This document shows, piece by piece, positions 1-6,505 of a stretch of 10,846 nt of DNA; position 1 is the first letter of the stretch, and the number at the start of each line of letters is the position of its first letter. Location: assembly GCA_030432775.1 (NCBI GenBank), contig JAUILO010000084.1:1-10846 (forward strand), written 5' to 3'. The notes beneath the pieces were generated by a model, which made no database searches, was not told where the DNA came from, and saw only the letters and a program-made list of their open reading frames with translations. A program made the translations under genes and the position numbers. Source of the DNA: Alphaproteobacteria bacterium. GTDB lineage: Bacteria; Pseudomonadota; Alphaproteobacteria; Micavibrionales; Micavibrionaceae.

Positions 1-2178
1 TGGCCTAACAAGAACTGGATAGCCAATACGTCTGGCAATCTCGACCGCCTCAGCTAGGTTCGTTGCCGTTCCGTTAGCTGGAGAGATCAAGCCAGCCTGA
101 TCGAGAATTTTCTGGAAAGCCCCACGCTCTTCGGCCATGTCAATGGCCTCCGGGGTGGTTCCCAGGATAGGTATTCCAGCGTCGCTCAATCCGTTGGCCA
201 ATCCAAGGGCAGTTTGACCTCCTAGCTGGACCATCACGCCTAACAGTTCACCCGACTGGGACTCCGCGTGAATTACCTCCAAAACGTCTTCTAGTGTCAG
301 AGGTTCGAAATAGAGACGGTCTGAGGTGTCATAGTCGGTGGAGACAGTCTCTGGGTTGCAATTCACCATGATTGTTTCATATCCGGCATCACGCAGGGCA
401 TAGGCTGCGTGAACGCAGCAATAGTCAAATTCGATGCCCTGACCAATGCGGTTCGGGCCGCTGCCAAGGATGACGATTTTCTTTCTATCGCTTGGTGCAA
501 TTTCATTACTGCCTTCGGCGGCGTAGTTTTCGTAGGTGCTGTACATATATGGCGTTGTTGATGTGATCTCTGCAGCACAGGTATCAACGCGCTTATATAC
601 AGGATACACATTGCATTTATGGCGCGCTGTGCGAACCTCATCTTCGGATAGGTCCGTAAGTTCGGCAAGCTTTACATCGGCAAAGCCCATGGATTTAAGC
701 TGTGTCCAACCGGCAGCATCATCCGGCAAGCCATTTTCTTGTATGGTTAATTCTGTATCGATAATGTGTTTGATGCGTTCCAGGAACCACGGGTCAATCT
801 TGGTCAAGTTATGCACGTTTTCTATGCTCAGGCCATGGCGGAAGGCCTCACCGACATATAGAATACGCTGTGGCGTCGGACGTGTCAGGTTTTGCGTTAA
901 AATATCCATATTCGGCGTGCCGTCAACATCTTGGGGAATAGGCATGACGTTAAAGCCGGATAGTTTTTCTTCCATTGAACGGAAGGCTTTCTGAATGGAT
1001 TCTTCAAAATTTCTGCCGATGGCCATGACTTCACCAACAGATTTCATCGCGGTGGTCAGTGTGTTATCGGCGCTGGCAAATTTTTCAAAGGCAAAACGCG
1101 GCATTTTGGTAACAACGTAATCAATTGTCGGTTCAAATGATGCGGGCATACGGCCATCTGTAATATCGTTACCCAGTTCATCAAGTGTATAGCCAACGGC
1201 AAGCTTTGCAGCCACTTTTGCAATCGGGAAGCCTGTGGCTTTAGACGCTAGCGCGGATGATCTTGATACGCGCGGGTTCATTTCAATGATAACCATACGG
1301 CCATCAGCCGGATTAATCGCAAACTGCACGTTTGAACCGCCGGTTTCAACACCGATGCCGCGTAATACAGCAAGCGAAGCATCACGTAAGATCTGGTATT
1401 CTTTATCGGTTAGGGTCAGAGCAGGGGCTACGGTGATAGAATCGCCGGTATGCACGCCCATTGGGTCAATATTTTCAATCGAACAGATAATGATACAGTT
1501 GTCGTTTTTATCGCGCACAACTTCCATTTCGTATTCTTTCCAGCCCAATAGGGATTCTTCGACCAGAATTTCGCCGACCGGTGACATGTCCAGTCCTTCT
1601 TGTACGATACGCTCGAAATCATTTTTGTTATATGCAACCCCCCCGCCGGAGCCGCCCATTGTGAAAGACGGACGGATAATCGCCGGTAGGCCAAGATATT
1701 CGAGGGCTTCGAGGGCTTCTTTATGGCTGGAAACCACACGACTTTTCGCGCTGGCAAGGCCAAGTTCGTCCATACAGACTTTGAATTTTTCACGATCCTC
1801 GGCTTTTGAAATGGCTTCTTCTGTTGCGCCAATTAACTCAATACCAAGTCGGTCAAGTGTACCGTTTTGCGATAGGGCAATAGCTGTATTCAATGCTGTT
1901 TGTCCGCCCATAGTCGGTAGCAATGCATCAGGTTTTTCTTTTTCGAGGATTTTGGCAACAACTTCAGGGGTGATCGGTTCGATATAGGTGGCGTCTGCCA
2001 TATTGGGGTCGGTCATGATAGTGGCGGGGTTCGAATTGACCAGTATGATTCTGTATCCTTCTTCCCGTAGGGCTTTACACGCTTGTGCGCCGGAATAATC
2101 AAATTCACAGGCTTGTCCAATAACAATAGGGCCAGCGCCGATAATACAGATGGATTTGAGGTCAGTTCTTTTTGGCAT
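1..2178 (-). CDS. carB: Carbamoyl-phosphate synthase large subunit, 5' part (truncated by window edge)
   Basis: The large subunit uses ammonia from the small subunit, bicarbonate and two ATP to make carbamoyl phosphate for arginine and pyrimidine synthesis. The reading frame is open from the ATG at 2176-2178 to base 1, giving 726 codons; the family is about 1,070-1,100 residues, so roughly the last third lies outside. The start reads MPKRTDLKSICIIGAGPIVI, the classic N-terminus. The first ATP-grasp half shows RPSFTMGGSGGGVAYN and the Asn/Arg-rich EMNPRVSRSSALASKATGFP motif. The second half begins with KIVILGSGPNRIGQGIEFDY and NCNPETVSTDYD. The last visible residues, IGYPVLVRP, precede the second ATP-grasp glycine loop. 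No internal stop or frameshift is visible. The Shine-Dalgarno sequence is weak (CTGAACCCCC before ATG). It is downstream of carA on the same strand but separated by two other genes and a 239-nt spacer. Function is seen by homology and is very secure. Confidence 0.97.
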   Translation of the reverse strand, partial: MPKRTDLKSICIIGAGPIVIGQACEFDYSGAQACKALREEGYRIILVNSNPATIMTDPNMADATYIEPITPEVVAKILEKEKPDALLPTMGGQTALNTAIALSQNGTLDRLGIELIGATEEAISKAEDREKFKVCMDELGLASAKSRVVSSHKEALEALEYLGLPAIIRPSFTMGGSGGGVAYNKNDFERIVQEGLDMSPVGEILVEESLLGWKEYEMEVVRDKNDNCIIICSIENIDPMGVHTGDSITVAPALTLTDKEYQILRDASLAVLRGIGVETGGSNVQFAINPADGRMVIIEMNPRVSRSSALASKATGFPIAKVAAKLAVGYTLDELGNDITDGRMPASFEPTIDYVVTKMPRFAFEKFASADNTLTTAMKSVGEVMAIGRNFEESIQKAFRSMEEKLSGFNVMPIPQDVDGTPNMDILTQNLTRPTPQRILYVGEAFRHGLSIENVHNLTKIDPWFLERIKHIIDTELTIQENGLPDDAAGWTQLKSMGFADVKLAELTDLSEDEVRTARHKCNVYPVYKRVDTCAAEITSTTPYMYSTYENYAAEGSNEIAPSDRKKIVILGSGPNRIGQGIEFDYCCVHAAYALRDAGYETIMVNCNPETVSTDYDTSDRLYFEPLTLEDVLEVIHAESQSGELLGVMVQLGGQTALGLANGLSDAGIPILGTTPEAIDMAEERGAFQKILDQAGLISPANGTATNLAEAVEIARRIGYPVLVRP

Positions 2179-2417
2179 GGGGGTTCAGCTCACTATCTAA
2201 GTTGTTACTATGTGCTGAAGACAATTGTTTAAGATATTTGTCGTTGCAGCGCAACCATTTTCCTAGGTTTTACGCAAAGATTCACAGGCTGCGACTTCGT
2301 AGCGACTGTAAAATGTGCAAAATCACTGTTTTTTGCTCGATTATGGCCGATACTGCATAAATACTGGCCATAAAAACGAGAGTCATTGATTTGTCTATAT
2401 CTAACAATATCCTGAAT
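2179..2417. other. Spacer between carbonic anhydrase gene and carB
   Basis: This 239-nt stretch carries no convincing gene; the short ORFs crossing it run into flanking genes in the wrong frame. It must hold any carB-specific promoter and leader, but I could not find a strong -35/-10 pair on the minus strand. It contains the imperfect inverted repeat at 2336-2380 and a small perfect palindrome, GTTGCAGCGCAAC, at 2243-2255. The latter could be a protein site or a short RNA hairpin in the carB leader. Confidence 0.5.
2336..2380 (-). promoter_or_regulatory. Imperfect inverted repeat between carbonic anhydrase gene and carB
   Basis: On the plus strand, TTATGGCC (2341-2348) pairs with GGCCATAA (2366-2373) around a 17-nt loop. 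An outer CTCG (2336-2339) can pair with CGAG (2377-2380) across a small asymmetric bulge. It lies about 40 nt past the carbonic anhydrase stop and about 160 nt before the carB start. On the minus strand it is followed by an A-run rather than a T-run, so it is not a textbook intrinsic terminator. A processing hairpin, operator or attenuator element is possible. Only the symmetry is seen; the role is inference. Confidence 0.3.
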
Positions 2418-3074
2418 CTAACAGCAGCCTGATTTTTTGCTATCGCAAGATTTATTCGCAAGATTACCGATATTGGTTTTGTTGATGAATGTATCGCTGA
2501 CTTTGTCGTATTCAAAAATATCGCCTTGCTCCATATCAAACAGCCACGGAATGATCTGTACGCGTTTTTCGGCGAGAGCGCGGGCAACGCTGGGGTATCC
2601 TTTGAGGTTGGTCTTGCTTTGCAGGACAATTTCTTCCTCGGTTCTGCGGTGAAGGTTTTCCGGATTTGTGGTTTTGTCCTGTGCTGCTTTTACCGCAGCT
2701 TGTGTAACATCCATAAAACTCGAGATTTCAGGGTCTTCAAAGTCACTGATCAATGCCTTGATCGCGCCACAGCCAGTATGGCCAAGAACGATAATTTTGG
2801 AGACGTTGTTGTAATCAAGCGCAAATTGTAGCGCAGCGCTAAGCGCCGTACCCTTTTTATAAGGGCGAACAATAGCGCCCATGGCTTTGAATGTGAAAAA
2901 CGAACCGGGGCGTGCGTGGAAAATTGTTGCCGGATTACTGCGTGAATCAATACAGGAAATCAGGAAGTAATCTGGATCTTGTCCTTTTTCGACAAGGCCC
3001 GGCATCATGGCTTCTTTGCTTTCGTAACTTTCTTTTCTAAAGCGTTTGAAACCTTCTAAAAGATCATGCGGCAT
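2418..3074 (-). CDS. Beta-class carbonic anhydrase
   Basis: Catalyses reversible hydration of CO2 to bicarbonate and is probably cytosolic (no signal peptide seen). The 218-residue product has the beta-class zinc site: Cys41 in ISCIDSR with the Asp43/Arg45 dyad, then His99 and Cys102 in LGHTGCGA. The segment that in most beta enzymes reads like RNAGN is here KAMGAIVRPY (63-72), which points to a divergent subfamily. The C-terminus carries three cysteines in CDSKKSGCC (Cys210, 217, 218), an unusual tail. The ATG at 3074 is supported by AAGGAGG six nt upstream. The start overlaps the 3' end of the HD-hydrolase gene by 11 nt, so translation is likely coupled. It lies between carA and carB, whose product uses bicarbonate, so a supply role is a reasonable inference. 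Fold and zinc ligands are secure; activity is not tested. Confidence 0.92.
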   Translation of the reverse strand: MPHDLLEGFKRFRKESYESKEAMMPGLVEKGQDPDYFLISCIDSRSNPATIFHARPGSFFTFKAMGAIVRPYKKGTALSAALQFALDYNNVSKIIVLGHTGCGAIKALISDFEDPEISSFMDVTQAAVKAAQDKTTNPENLHRRTEEEIVLQSKTNLKGYPSVARALAEKRVQIIPWLFDMEQGDIFEYDKVSDTFINKTNIGNLANKSCDSKKSGCC

Positions 3075-3747
3075 CGTTATCCTCCTTTATATCACCTTCT
3101 GTGGTATTTGGTTGGGTATCTGGCAAGTGATCGGGGAAAAACCCCTTATCCTTTGCCTGTGTAATCAGTTTCTTATAAGCGTCCCAAAGAATTTCCGAGC
3201 CGTCTTCGATATGTGCGTTTTTCGCCATAACAAGCTCATAAGGGATATTGTTTGATAGCCATGAGTCACCACCATTTTGCAAAGTGTATAAAAATGGCTG
3301 GAAGCGGTCAATTGCTTGCGCAAACTTGGCTTCGGGTGTTTGGCTGGATTCGAACTCTATCCATAGATCCATTATGGTTTTGGCCTGGTCTTTGGGGGCA
3401 ATTGCGCAAATGCGTTTCATGCATTGTTTTTCATGGTCGTTATCGCCACGGTTTTCGGCATAAAGATATGTGTCGCCGCCATCAATCTCGCCCAAATCAT
3501 GTACCGCTAGCATTTTGATGACCTTATCAAGGTCAATTGGTGTATTGGCATAGGGCTGTAATGTGATAGCCATTAAAATCATGTGCCAGCTATGCTCTGC
3601 CGAGTTTTCATAGCGGTCTTGATTCTTTAGGTAGGTTTTGCGCAGAACAGATTTAAGCTTACTGATTTCAAGAATGAAACCAAGACAGGACACCAAATTA
3701 GTGTCTATGTCGGTTGTATCAAAACTTCCCATCAATAATGGCTTCAA
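3064..3747 (-). CDS. HD-domain hydrolase, YfbR/HDDC2-like 5'-deoxynucleotidase family
   Basis: A 227-residue HD-superfamily metal-dependent phosphohydrolase. Visible motifs are ENSAEHSWH (His52), the HD pair in AVHDLGEI (His83-Asp84, with Glu87), GGDTYLY (Asp92) and FAQAIDRFQPFLYTL (Asp147). This order and spacing match the YfbR/HDDC2 family, whose characterised members remove phosphate from deoxynucleoside 5'-monophosphates. Exact substrate here is inferred. The C-terminal tail after about residue 205 is polar and acidic and looks disordered. The start is TTG at 3747, chosen because AAAGGAG sits six nt upstream; the in-frame ATG five codons later is too far from it. It begins 11 nt after the carA stop and its own stop overlaps the carbonic anhydrase gene. 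A nucleotide-metabolism enzyme in a car operon fits pyrimidine housekeeping, though the link is only contextual. Confidence 0.85.
   Translation of the reverse strand: MKPLLMGSFDTTDIDTNLVSCLGFILEISKLKSVLRKTYLKNQDRYENSAEHSWHMILMAITLQPYANTPIDLDKVIKMLAVHDLGEIDGGDTYLYAENRGDNDHEKQCMKRICAIAPKDQAKTIMDLWIEFESSQTPEAKFAQAIDRFQPFLYTLQNGGDSWLSNNIPYELVMAKNAHIEDGSEILWDAYKKLITQAKDKGFFPDHLPDTQPNTTEGDIKEDNDAA
3081..3087 (-). promoter_or_regulatory. Strong Shine-Dalgarno of the carbonic anhydrase gene
   Basis: On the minus strand, AAGGAGG lies six nt before the ATG at 3074, inside the 3' end of the HD-hydrolase gene. It fixes the start of the carbonic anhydrase and argues that the 11-nt overlap with the upstream gene is real. 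Confidence 0.75.
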
Positions 3748-3753
3748 TATGCT

Positions 3754-3760
3754 CTCCTTT
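3754..3760 (-). promoter_or_regulatory. Shine-Dalgarno that decides a TTG start
   Basis: On the minus strand, AAAGGAG overlaps the TAA stop of carA and lies six nt before TTG at 3747. It supports initiation of the HD-hydrolase gene at TTG and close coupling with carA. Confidence 0.65.
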
Positions 3761-4925
3761 ATGCTGCGTCCTCTATATATGAGACAAAGCGTTTAAACAA
3801 ATAATGGCTATCTTGTGGTCCGGGTGATGCTTCCGGGTGGTATTGTACGGAAAATACCGGCTTATCTTTAACCTTCAAACCTTCATTTGTGCCGTCAAAC
3901 AGGCTGATATGTGTCACATCGACGTTATCAGGCAGTGATTCTGCAATCACTTCAAAGCCGTGATTTTGGCTTGTAATTTCAACTTTACCAGTCAAAAGAT
4001 CTTTGACCGGATGGTTTGCACCGCGATGACCCAAATGCATTTTCTGGGTTTTGCCGCCAAGAGCAAGCGCCAGAATCTGGTGACCAAGACAAATGCCGAA
4101 GATGGGTTTACCGGCCTCCAGTAAGTCTTTGACTACGGGAATAGCGTATTCACCCGTTGCAGCTGGATCCCCCGGGCCGTTGGACAAAAATATGCCGTCA
4201 GGGTTATGTTTCAGGATTTCCGAAGCCGGAGTACTGGCCGGTACAACGGTTACTTTGCAGCCCGCAGAAGCTAGGCAGCGCAGAATGTTTTGTTTGGCGC
4301 CGTAATCAATCGCCACAACATGGTGCAAGGCATTGCCAAGCTCGCTATAACCGTCTTCTATTGTCCACACGGTTTGTGTCCATTCATATGTATCAGAACA
4401 CGTCACGTCCTTGGCAAGGTCCGCACCAGCAAGGCCTGCCCAGCTTTTTGCTTTTTTGTATAAATCGTTCAGATCAAATTCACCATCGGCGCTGTGGGCG
4501 ATAATGCCGTTTGGCGCGCCGTTATCACGGATGTGGATGGTCAGGGCGCGTGTGTCAAGCCCGGCGATACCGACGATATTATGTTTGATAAGCCAGTCAT
4601 TAAAGTGCGCGTTCGAACGCCAGTTTGAAGGCGTGGTGATGTCTTCACGAATAATAAGGCCGCGCGCGACAGGTTTATCTGTTTCGATGTCTTCATCATT
4701 GGTTCCAACATTTCCGATATGCGGAAATGTGAAAGTGATAATTTGTCCTGCGTAGCTTGGATCAGTCAAAATCTCCTGATATCCACTCATTGATGTATTG
4801 AAGCATATCTCACCGATTGCGTCTGTTTGCGCGCCGATGCCGCGTCCCCAAAATAGCTTTCCATCCGCCGTAATTAAAACAGCGCTTGCATTTTGCGGGC
4901 GTTTTACATTAGAAAAATCAGTCAT
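3759..4925 (-). CDS. carA: Carbamoyl-phosphate synthase small (glutamine amidotransferase) subunit
   Basis: This subunit hydrolyses glutamine and channels ammonia to CarB. The 388-residue length is usual for the family. The N-terminal CPSase small domain shows GEICFNTSMSGYQEILTDPS (38-57) and GLDTRALTIHIR (122-133). The C-terminal class I amidotransferase domain begins near residue 200. Its triad is Cys279 in FGICLGHQ and His363 and Glu365 in QYHPEASPGP; the oxyanion strand LSNGPGDP is at 247-254. All key residues are present. The ATG at 4925 gives the family-typical N-terminus, although the Shine-Dalgarno sequence is poor (preceded by ACCCTCTT). It is the first gene of the minus-strand group and faces away from yqeY across a 109-nt shared upstream region. 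It leads into the HD-hydrolase gene after 11 nt. carB is on the same strand but not adjacent. Confidence 0.97.
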   Translation of the reverse strand: MTDFSNVKRPQNASAVLITADGKLFWGRGIGAQTDAIGEICFNTSMSGYQEILTDPSYAGQIITFTFPHIGNVGTNDEDIETDKPVARGLIIREDITTPSNWRSNAHFNDWLIKHNIVGIAGLDTRALTIHIRDNGAPNGIIAHSADGEFDLNDLYKKAKSWAGLAGADLAKDVTCSDTYEWTQTVWTIEDGYSELGNALHHVVAIDYGAKQNILRCLASAGCKVTVVPASTPASEILKHNPDGIFLSNGPGDPAATGEYAIPVVKDLLEAGKPIFGICLGHQILALALGGKTQKMHLGHRGANHPVKDLLTGKVEITSQNHGFEVIAESLPDNVDVTHISLFDGTNEGLKVKDKPVFSVQYHPEASPGPQDSHYLFKRFVSYIEDAA

Positions 4926-5034
4926 AAGAGGGTATAGTTCCTAGCTAAGGGTTAATCCTTGGGGTTGCTAGAAAACAATTGATAGAGATTTTGCTTTGGA
5001 AAAGAAAGCAAAAAAGACAAAAGGAAGTTAAAAA
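4926..5034. promoter_or_regulatory. Divergent upstream region of carA and yqeY
   Basis: These 109 nt must hold promoters for the minus-strand car group and the plus-strand yqeY group. An imperfect inverted repeat at 4941-4971 pairs CTAGC with GCTAG and inner AAGG with CCTT around GTTAAT. It would lie in the carA leader or promoter. I see no confident -35/-10 pair on either strand. The right end is purine-rich and carries the yqeY Shine-Dalgarno sequence. Regulatory function is inferred from position. Confidence 0.45.
5021..5027 (+). promoter_or_regulatory. Shine-Dalgarno of yqeY
   Basis: AAGGAAG lies seven nt before GTG at 5035. It identifies GTG as the original start of yqeY, because the 5' coding part is otherwise cut off from the longer downstream ORF by a frameshift. 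Confidence 0.6.
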
Positions 5035-5471
5035 GTGAGTAAAAGGGAAGAATTTAGCGCGGCTTTGAAAGAATCACTCAAGGCTAAAGATCGTGTAGCG
5101 ACATCTACATTGCGCCTGATAATGGCTGCATTGAAAGATCGTGATATAGAAGCACGCGGTAATCTGAGATATTGTCCTTGTTGCAATCCATGGTGAAACA
5201 GCGTCAGGAATCTTCTAAGACATACAGGGATGCTGATCGTCCTGAATTGGCCGAGCGTGAAGAGCAGGAAATCAAAGTGATTGAGCGTTTTCTGCCTCAG
5301 CAAATGGATGCTGGCGAAGCATCCCGGAAGATTGAAGCGTTGATCGGTGAAATGGGCGTGTCTGATATCCGTGATATGGGCAAGGTCATGGCGGAGCTTA
5401 AAATGCGTTATGCCGGTCAGATCGATATGGGGAAGGCCAGCGGTATCGTGAGGCAGCAACTGGCAAGCTAG
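5035..5471 (+). pseudogene. yqeY: GatB/YqeY-family protein, frameshifted
   Basis: YqeY proteins (about 150 residues) resemble the tail domain of GatB; their exact role is unclear. From GTG at 5035 the first frame reads MSKREEFSAALKESLKAKDR and on to LRLIMAALKDRDIEARGN, the typical N-terminal half. It then runs off into LRYCPCCNPW and stops at 5194. The second half (SEILSLLQSMVKQRQESSKT through FLPQQM and DMGKVMAELK to QLAS) continues in a different frame from about 5163. Relatives usually have several more residues, of the type GISDEE, at the junction, so a deletion of 3n+1 bases around 5161-5165 best explains the pattern. Together the halves make about 145 residues. A TTG at 5172 could start the second half but has no good Shine-Dalgarno sequence. 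It may be a true lesion or a sequence error. It heads the cluster with dnaG and rpoD, a common alphaproteobacterial order. Confidence 0.8.
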
Positions 5472-5729
5472 AAGATAACGCGGGTTGATATGCCCGGCAG
5501 GATTGTTCTAGCTCTATTCATGTTATGTACGCTATTTACGTTATTTACGCCGGATCTGTATTTTATCTAAGTCTGTGTATCATCTAAATACGTATATGCA
5601 TGCAATCATATCCAGTCCATGCCGTCTATAGCGACCCTGTTTTTGGTGTTGTTCGTATGTGTTCATTTTAATGTATCGGACATGTAGGAATAACGTGCAG
5701 TTTAATAGTATTTTTGATAATCATATTAT
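5472..5729. other. Spacer between yqeY and dnaG
   Basis: The 258 nt contain no supported gene. Bases 5522-5548 hold three near-identical 9-bp units. A dnaG promoter would be expected here, but the AT-rich stretches offer only weak matches; for example TTTAAT and TATTAT are 17 nt apart directly before the dnaG start, too close to be convincing. No terminator-like hairpin with a T-run was seen after yqeY. Confidence 0.4.
5522..5548 (+). repeat. Three tandem 9-bp near-repeats
   Basis: The units are GTTATGTAC, GCTATTTAC and GTTATTTAC, head to tail, each differing from the next at one or two positions. They lie 182 nt before dnaG. They do not match the DnaA-box consensus. They could be a regulator site or chance AT-rich repetition. 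Confidence 0.4.
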
Positions 5730-6503
5730 ATGTCGATTCCACCACAGTTTTTAAATGACCTTCGTGACAGGCTAAACCTGTCTGACATTGTTGGAAAACG
5801 TGTCAAATTAACACGCGCAGGCCGCGAGTACAAAGGCTGCTGTCCATTTCATAATGAAAAAAGTCCGTCTTTTACCGTGAATGATGATAAACAGTTTTAT
5901 CATTGTTTTGGGTGCGGGGCGCATGGTGATGTGATCGGCTTTACGATGCAGCATGATAATCTGTCTTTTATAGATGCGATTGAATCGCTTGCCGCCGAGG
6001 CGGGGATGCAAGTGCCGCAATCTTCACCGGCAGAACGTGAAAAAGCCAAAGAACAGAAAAATCTTTATAGTTTGATGGATGATACTGCCAAGTTCTTTTC
6101 TGATCAGCTGCGCGCGCCTGTGAACCGTGATGCTCTGGCTTATGTATTGGAGCGCGGCATCACCGAACAATATATTGAATCTTTCCGGATTGGTTATGCT
6201 CCTGCGGATTCCAAGCTGCTACGCGGCTATTTGAAGGAAAAAGGCTATACCTATCAACAGATGAAAGATGCCGATGTGATACGCGAGTCAAATCGTGGTA
6301 CAGAACCTTATGCTTTTTTCCGTGAACGTATTATGTTCCCTGTGGCTGATAAGCGTGGCCGTATTGTGGCTTTTGGCGGGCGTATTTTGCCCGATCATTT
6401 GCGCCCGCCCGATAGGGGTGTTCATATATTTGGCAGGTTTATAATCACCCCGATCATTTGCGCCCGCCCGATAGGGGTGATTATAAACCTGCCAAATATA
6501 TGA
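5730..6503 (+). CDS. dnaG: DNA primase, N-terminal piece (frame broken by a 59-bp insertion)
   Basis: DnaG makes RNA primers for replication with the DnaB helicase. This 257-residue frame begins at ATG 5730 (no clear Shine-Dalgarno) with the family start IPPQFLNDLRDRLNLSDIVG. The CHC2 zinc-binding domain is complete: CPFH (Cys38, His41) and CFGCGAHGD (Cys59, Cys62). It continues into the RNA-polymerase core through FPVADKRGRIVAFGGRILPD. After residue 230 the frame enters the inserted, inverted sequence (VHIFGRFIITPIICARPIGV) and stops at TGA 6501-6503. The piece lacks the TOPRIM catalytic residues and the helicase-binding domain, so alone it cannot be an active primase. Deleting 6421-6479 joins it in frame to the next piece, giving 620 residues, a normal length. 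Confidence 0.9.
   Translation: MSIPPQFLNDLRDRLNLSDIVGKRVKLTRAGREYKGCCPFHNEKSPSFTVNDDKQFYHCFGCGAHGDVIGFTMQHDNLSFIDAIESLAAEAGMQVPQSSPAEREKAKEQKNLYSLMDDTAKFFSDQLRAPVNRDALAYVLERGITEQYIESFRIGYAPADSKLLRGYLKEKGYTYQQMKDADVIRESNRGTEPYAFFRERIMFPVADKRGRIVAFGGRILPDHLRPPDRGVHIFGRFIITPIICARPIGVIINLPNI
6390..6479 (+). repeat. 31-bp direct repeat flanking the dnaG insertion
   Basis: Copies at 6390-6420 and 6449-6479 are identical and 59 bp apart. Both encode PDHLRPPDRG-type sequence, in different frames. The first copy follows the upstream primase frame and the second leads into the downstream frame, so one copy is the original and one is new. Confidence 0.95.
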
Positions 6504-6505
6504 AC
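6420..6505. repeat. 32-bp perfect inverted repeat (hairpin) inside dnaG
   Basis: The arm 6420-6451 is the exact reverse complement of 6474-6505, with a 22-nt loop (6452-6473). The right arm encodes the natural GDYKPAKYMN stretch of primase; the left arm is an inverted copy of it. With the direct repeat this defines a 59-bp insertion at 6421-6479, which shifts the frame and creates a TGA at 6501. No T-run follows, so it is not a terminator. No terminal repeats or target duplication of a transposon are present. Confidence 0.95.

Noticed and set aside
1235..1987. 250-codon plus-strand ORF within carB
   Set aside because: It is Ser/Arg/Pro-rich with no recognisable motif and lies antisense to a perfectly conserved carB frame.
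2282..2629. 115-codon minus-strand ORF spanning the carbonic anhydrase 3' end and the spacer
   Set aside because: It is out of frame with the anhydrase, whose own frame shows conserved motifs; no relative and no Shine-Dalgarno sequence were recognised.
5028..5459. 143-codon minus-strand ORF opposite yqeY
   Set aside because: It is antisense to clear YqeY homology on the plus strand; its open frame is incidental.
5035..5471. Programmed ribosomal frameshift in yqeY
   Set aside because: No slippery heptamer or downstream structure was seen at the junction, and conserved residues are missing there, which fits a deletion better.
6420..6505. The 32-bp hairpin as an intrinsic terminator, phase-variable invertible switch or small transposon
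   Set aside because: There is no T-run after it and no recombinase nearby. The loop is only 22 nt, and the flanking direct repeat plus exact inverted copy are better explained by template switching.
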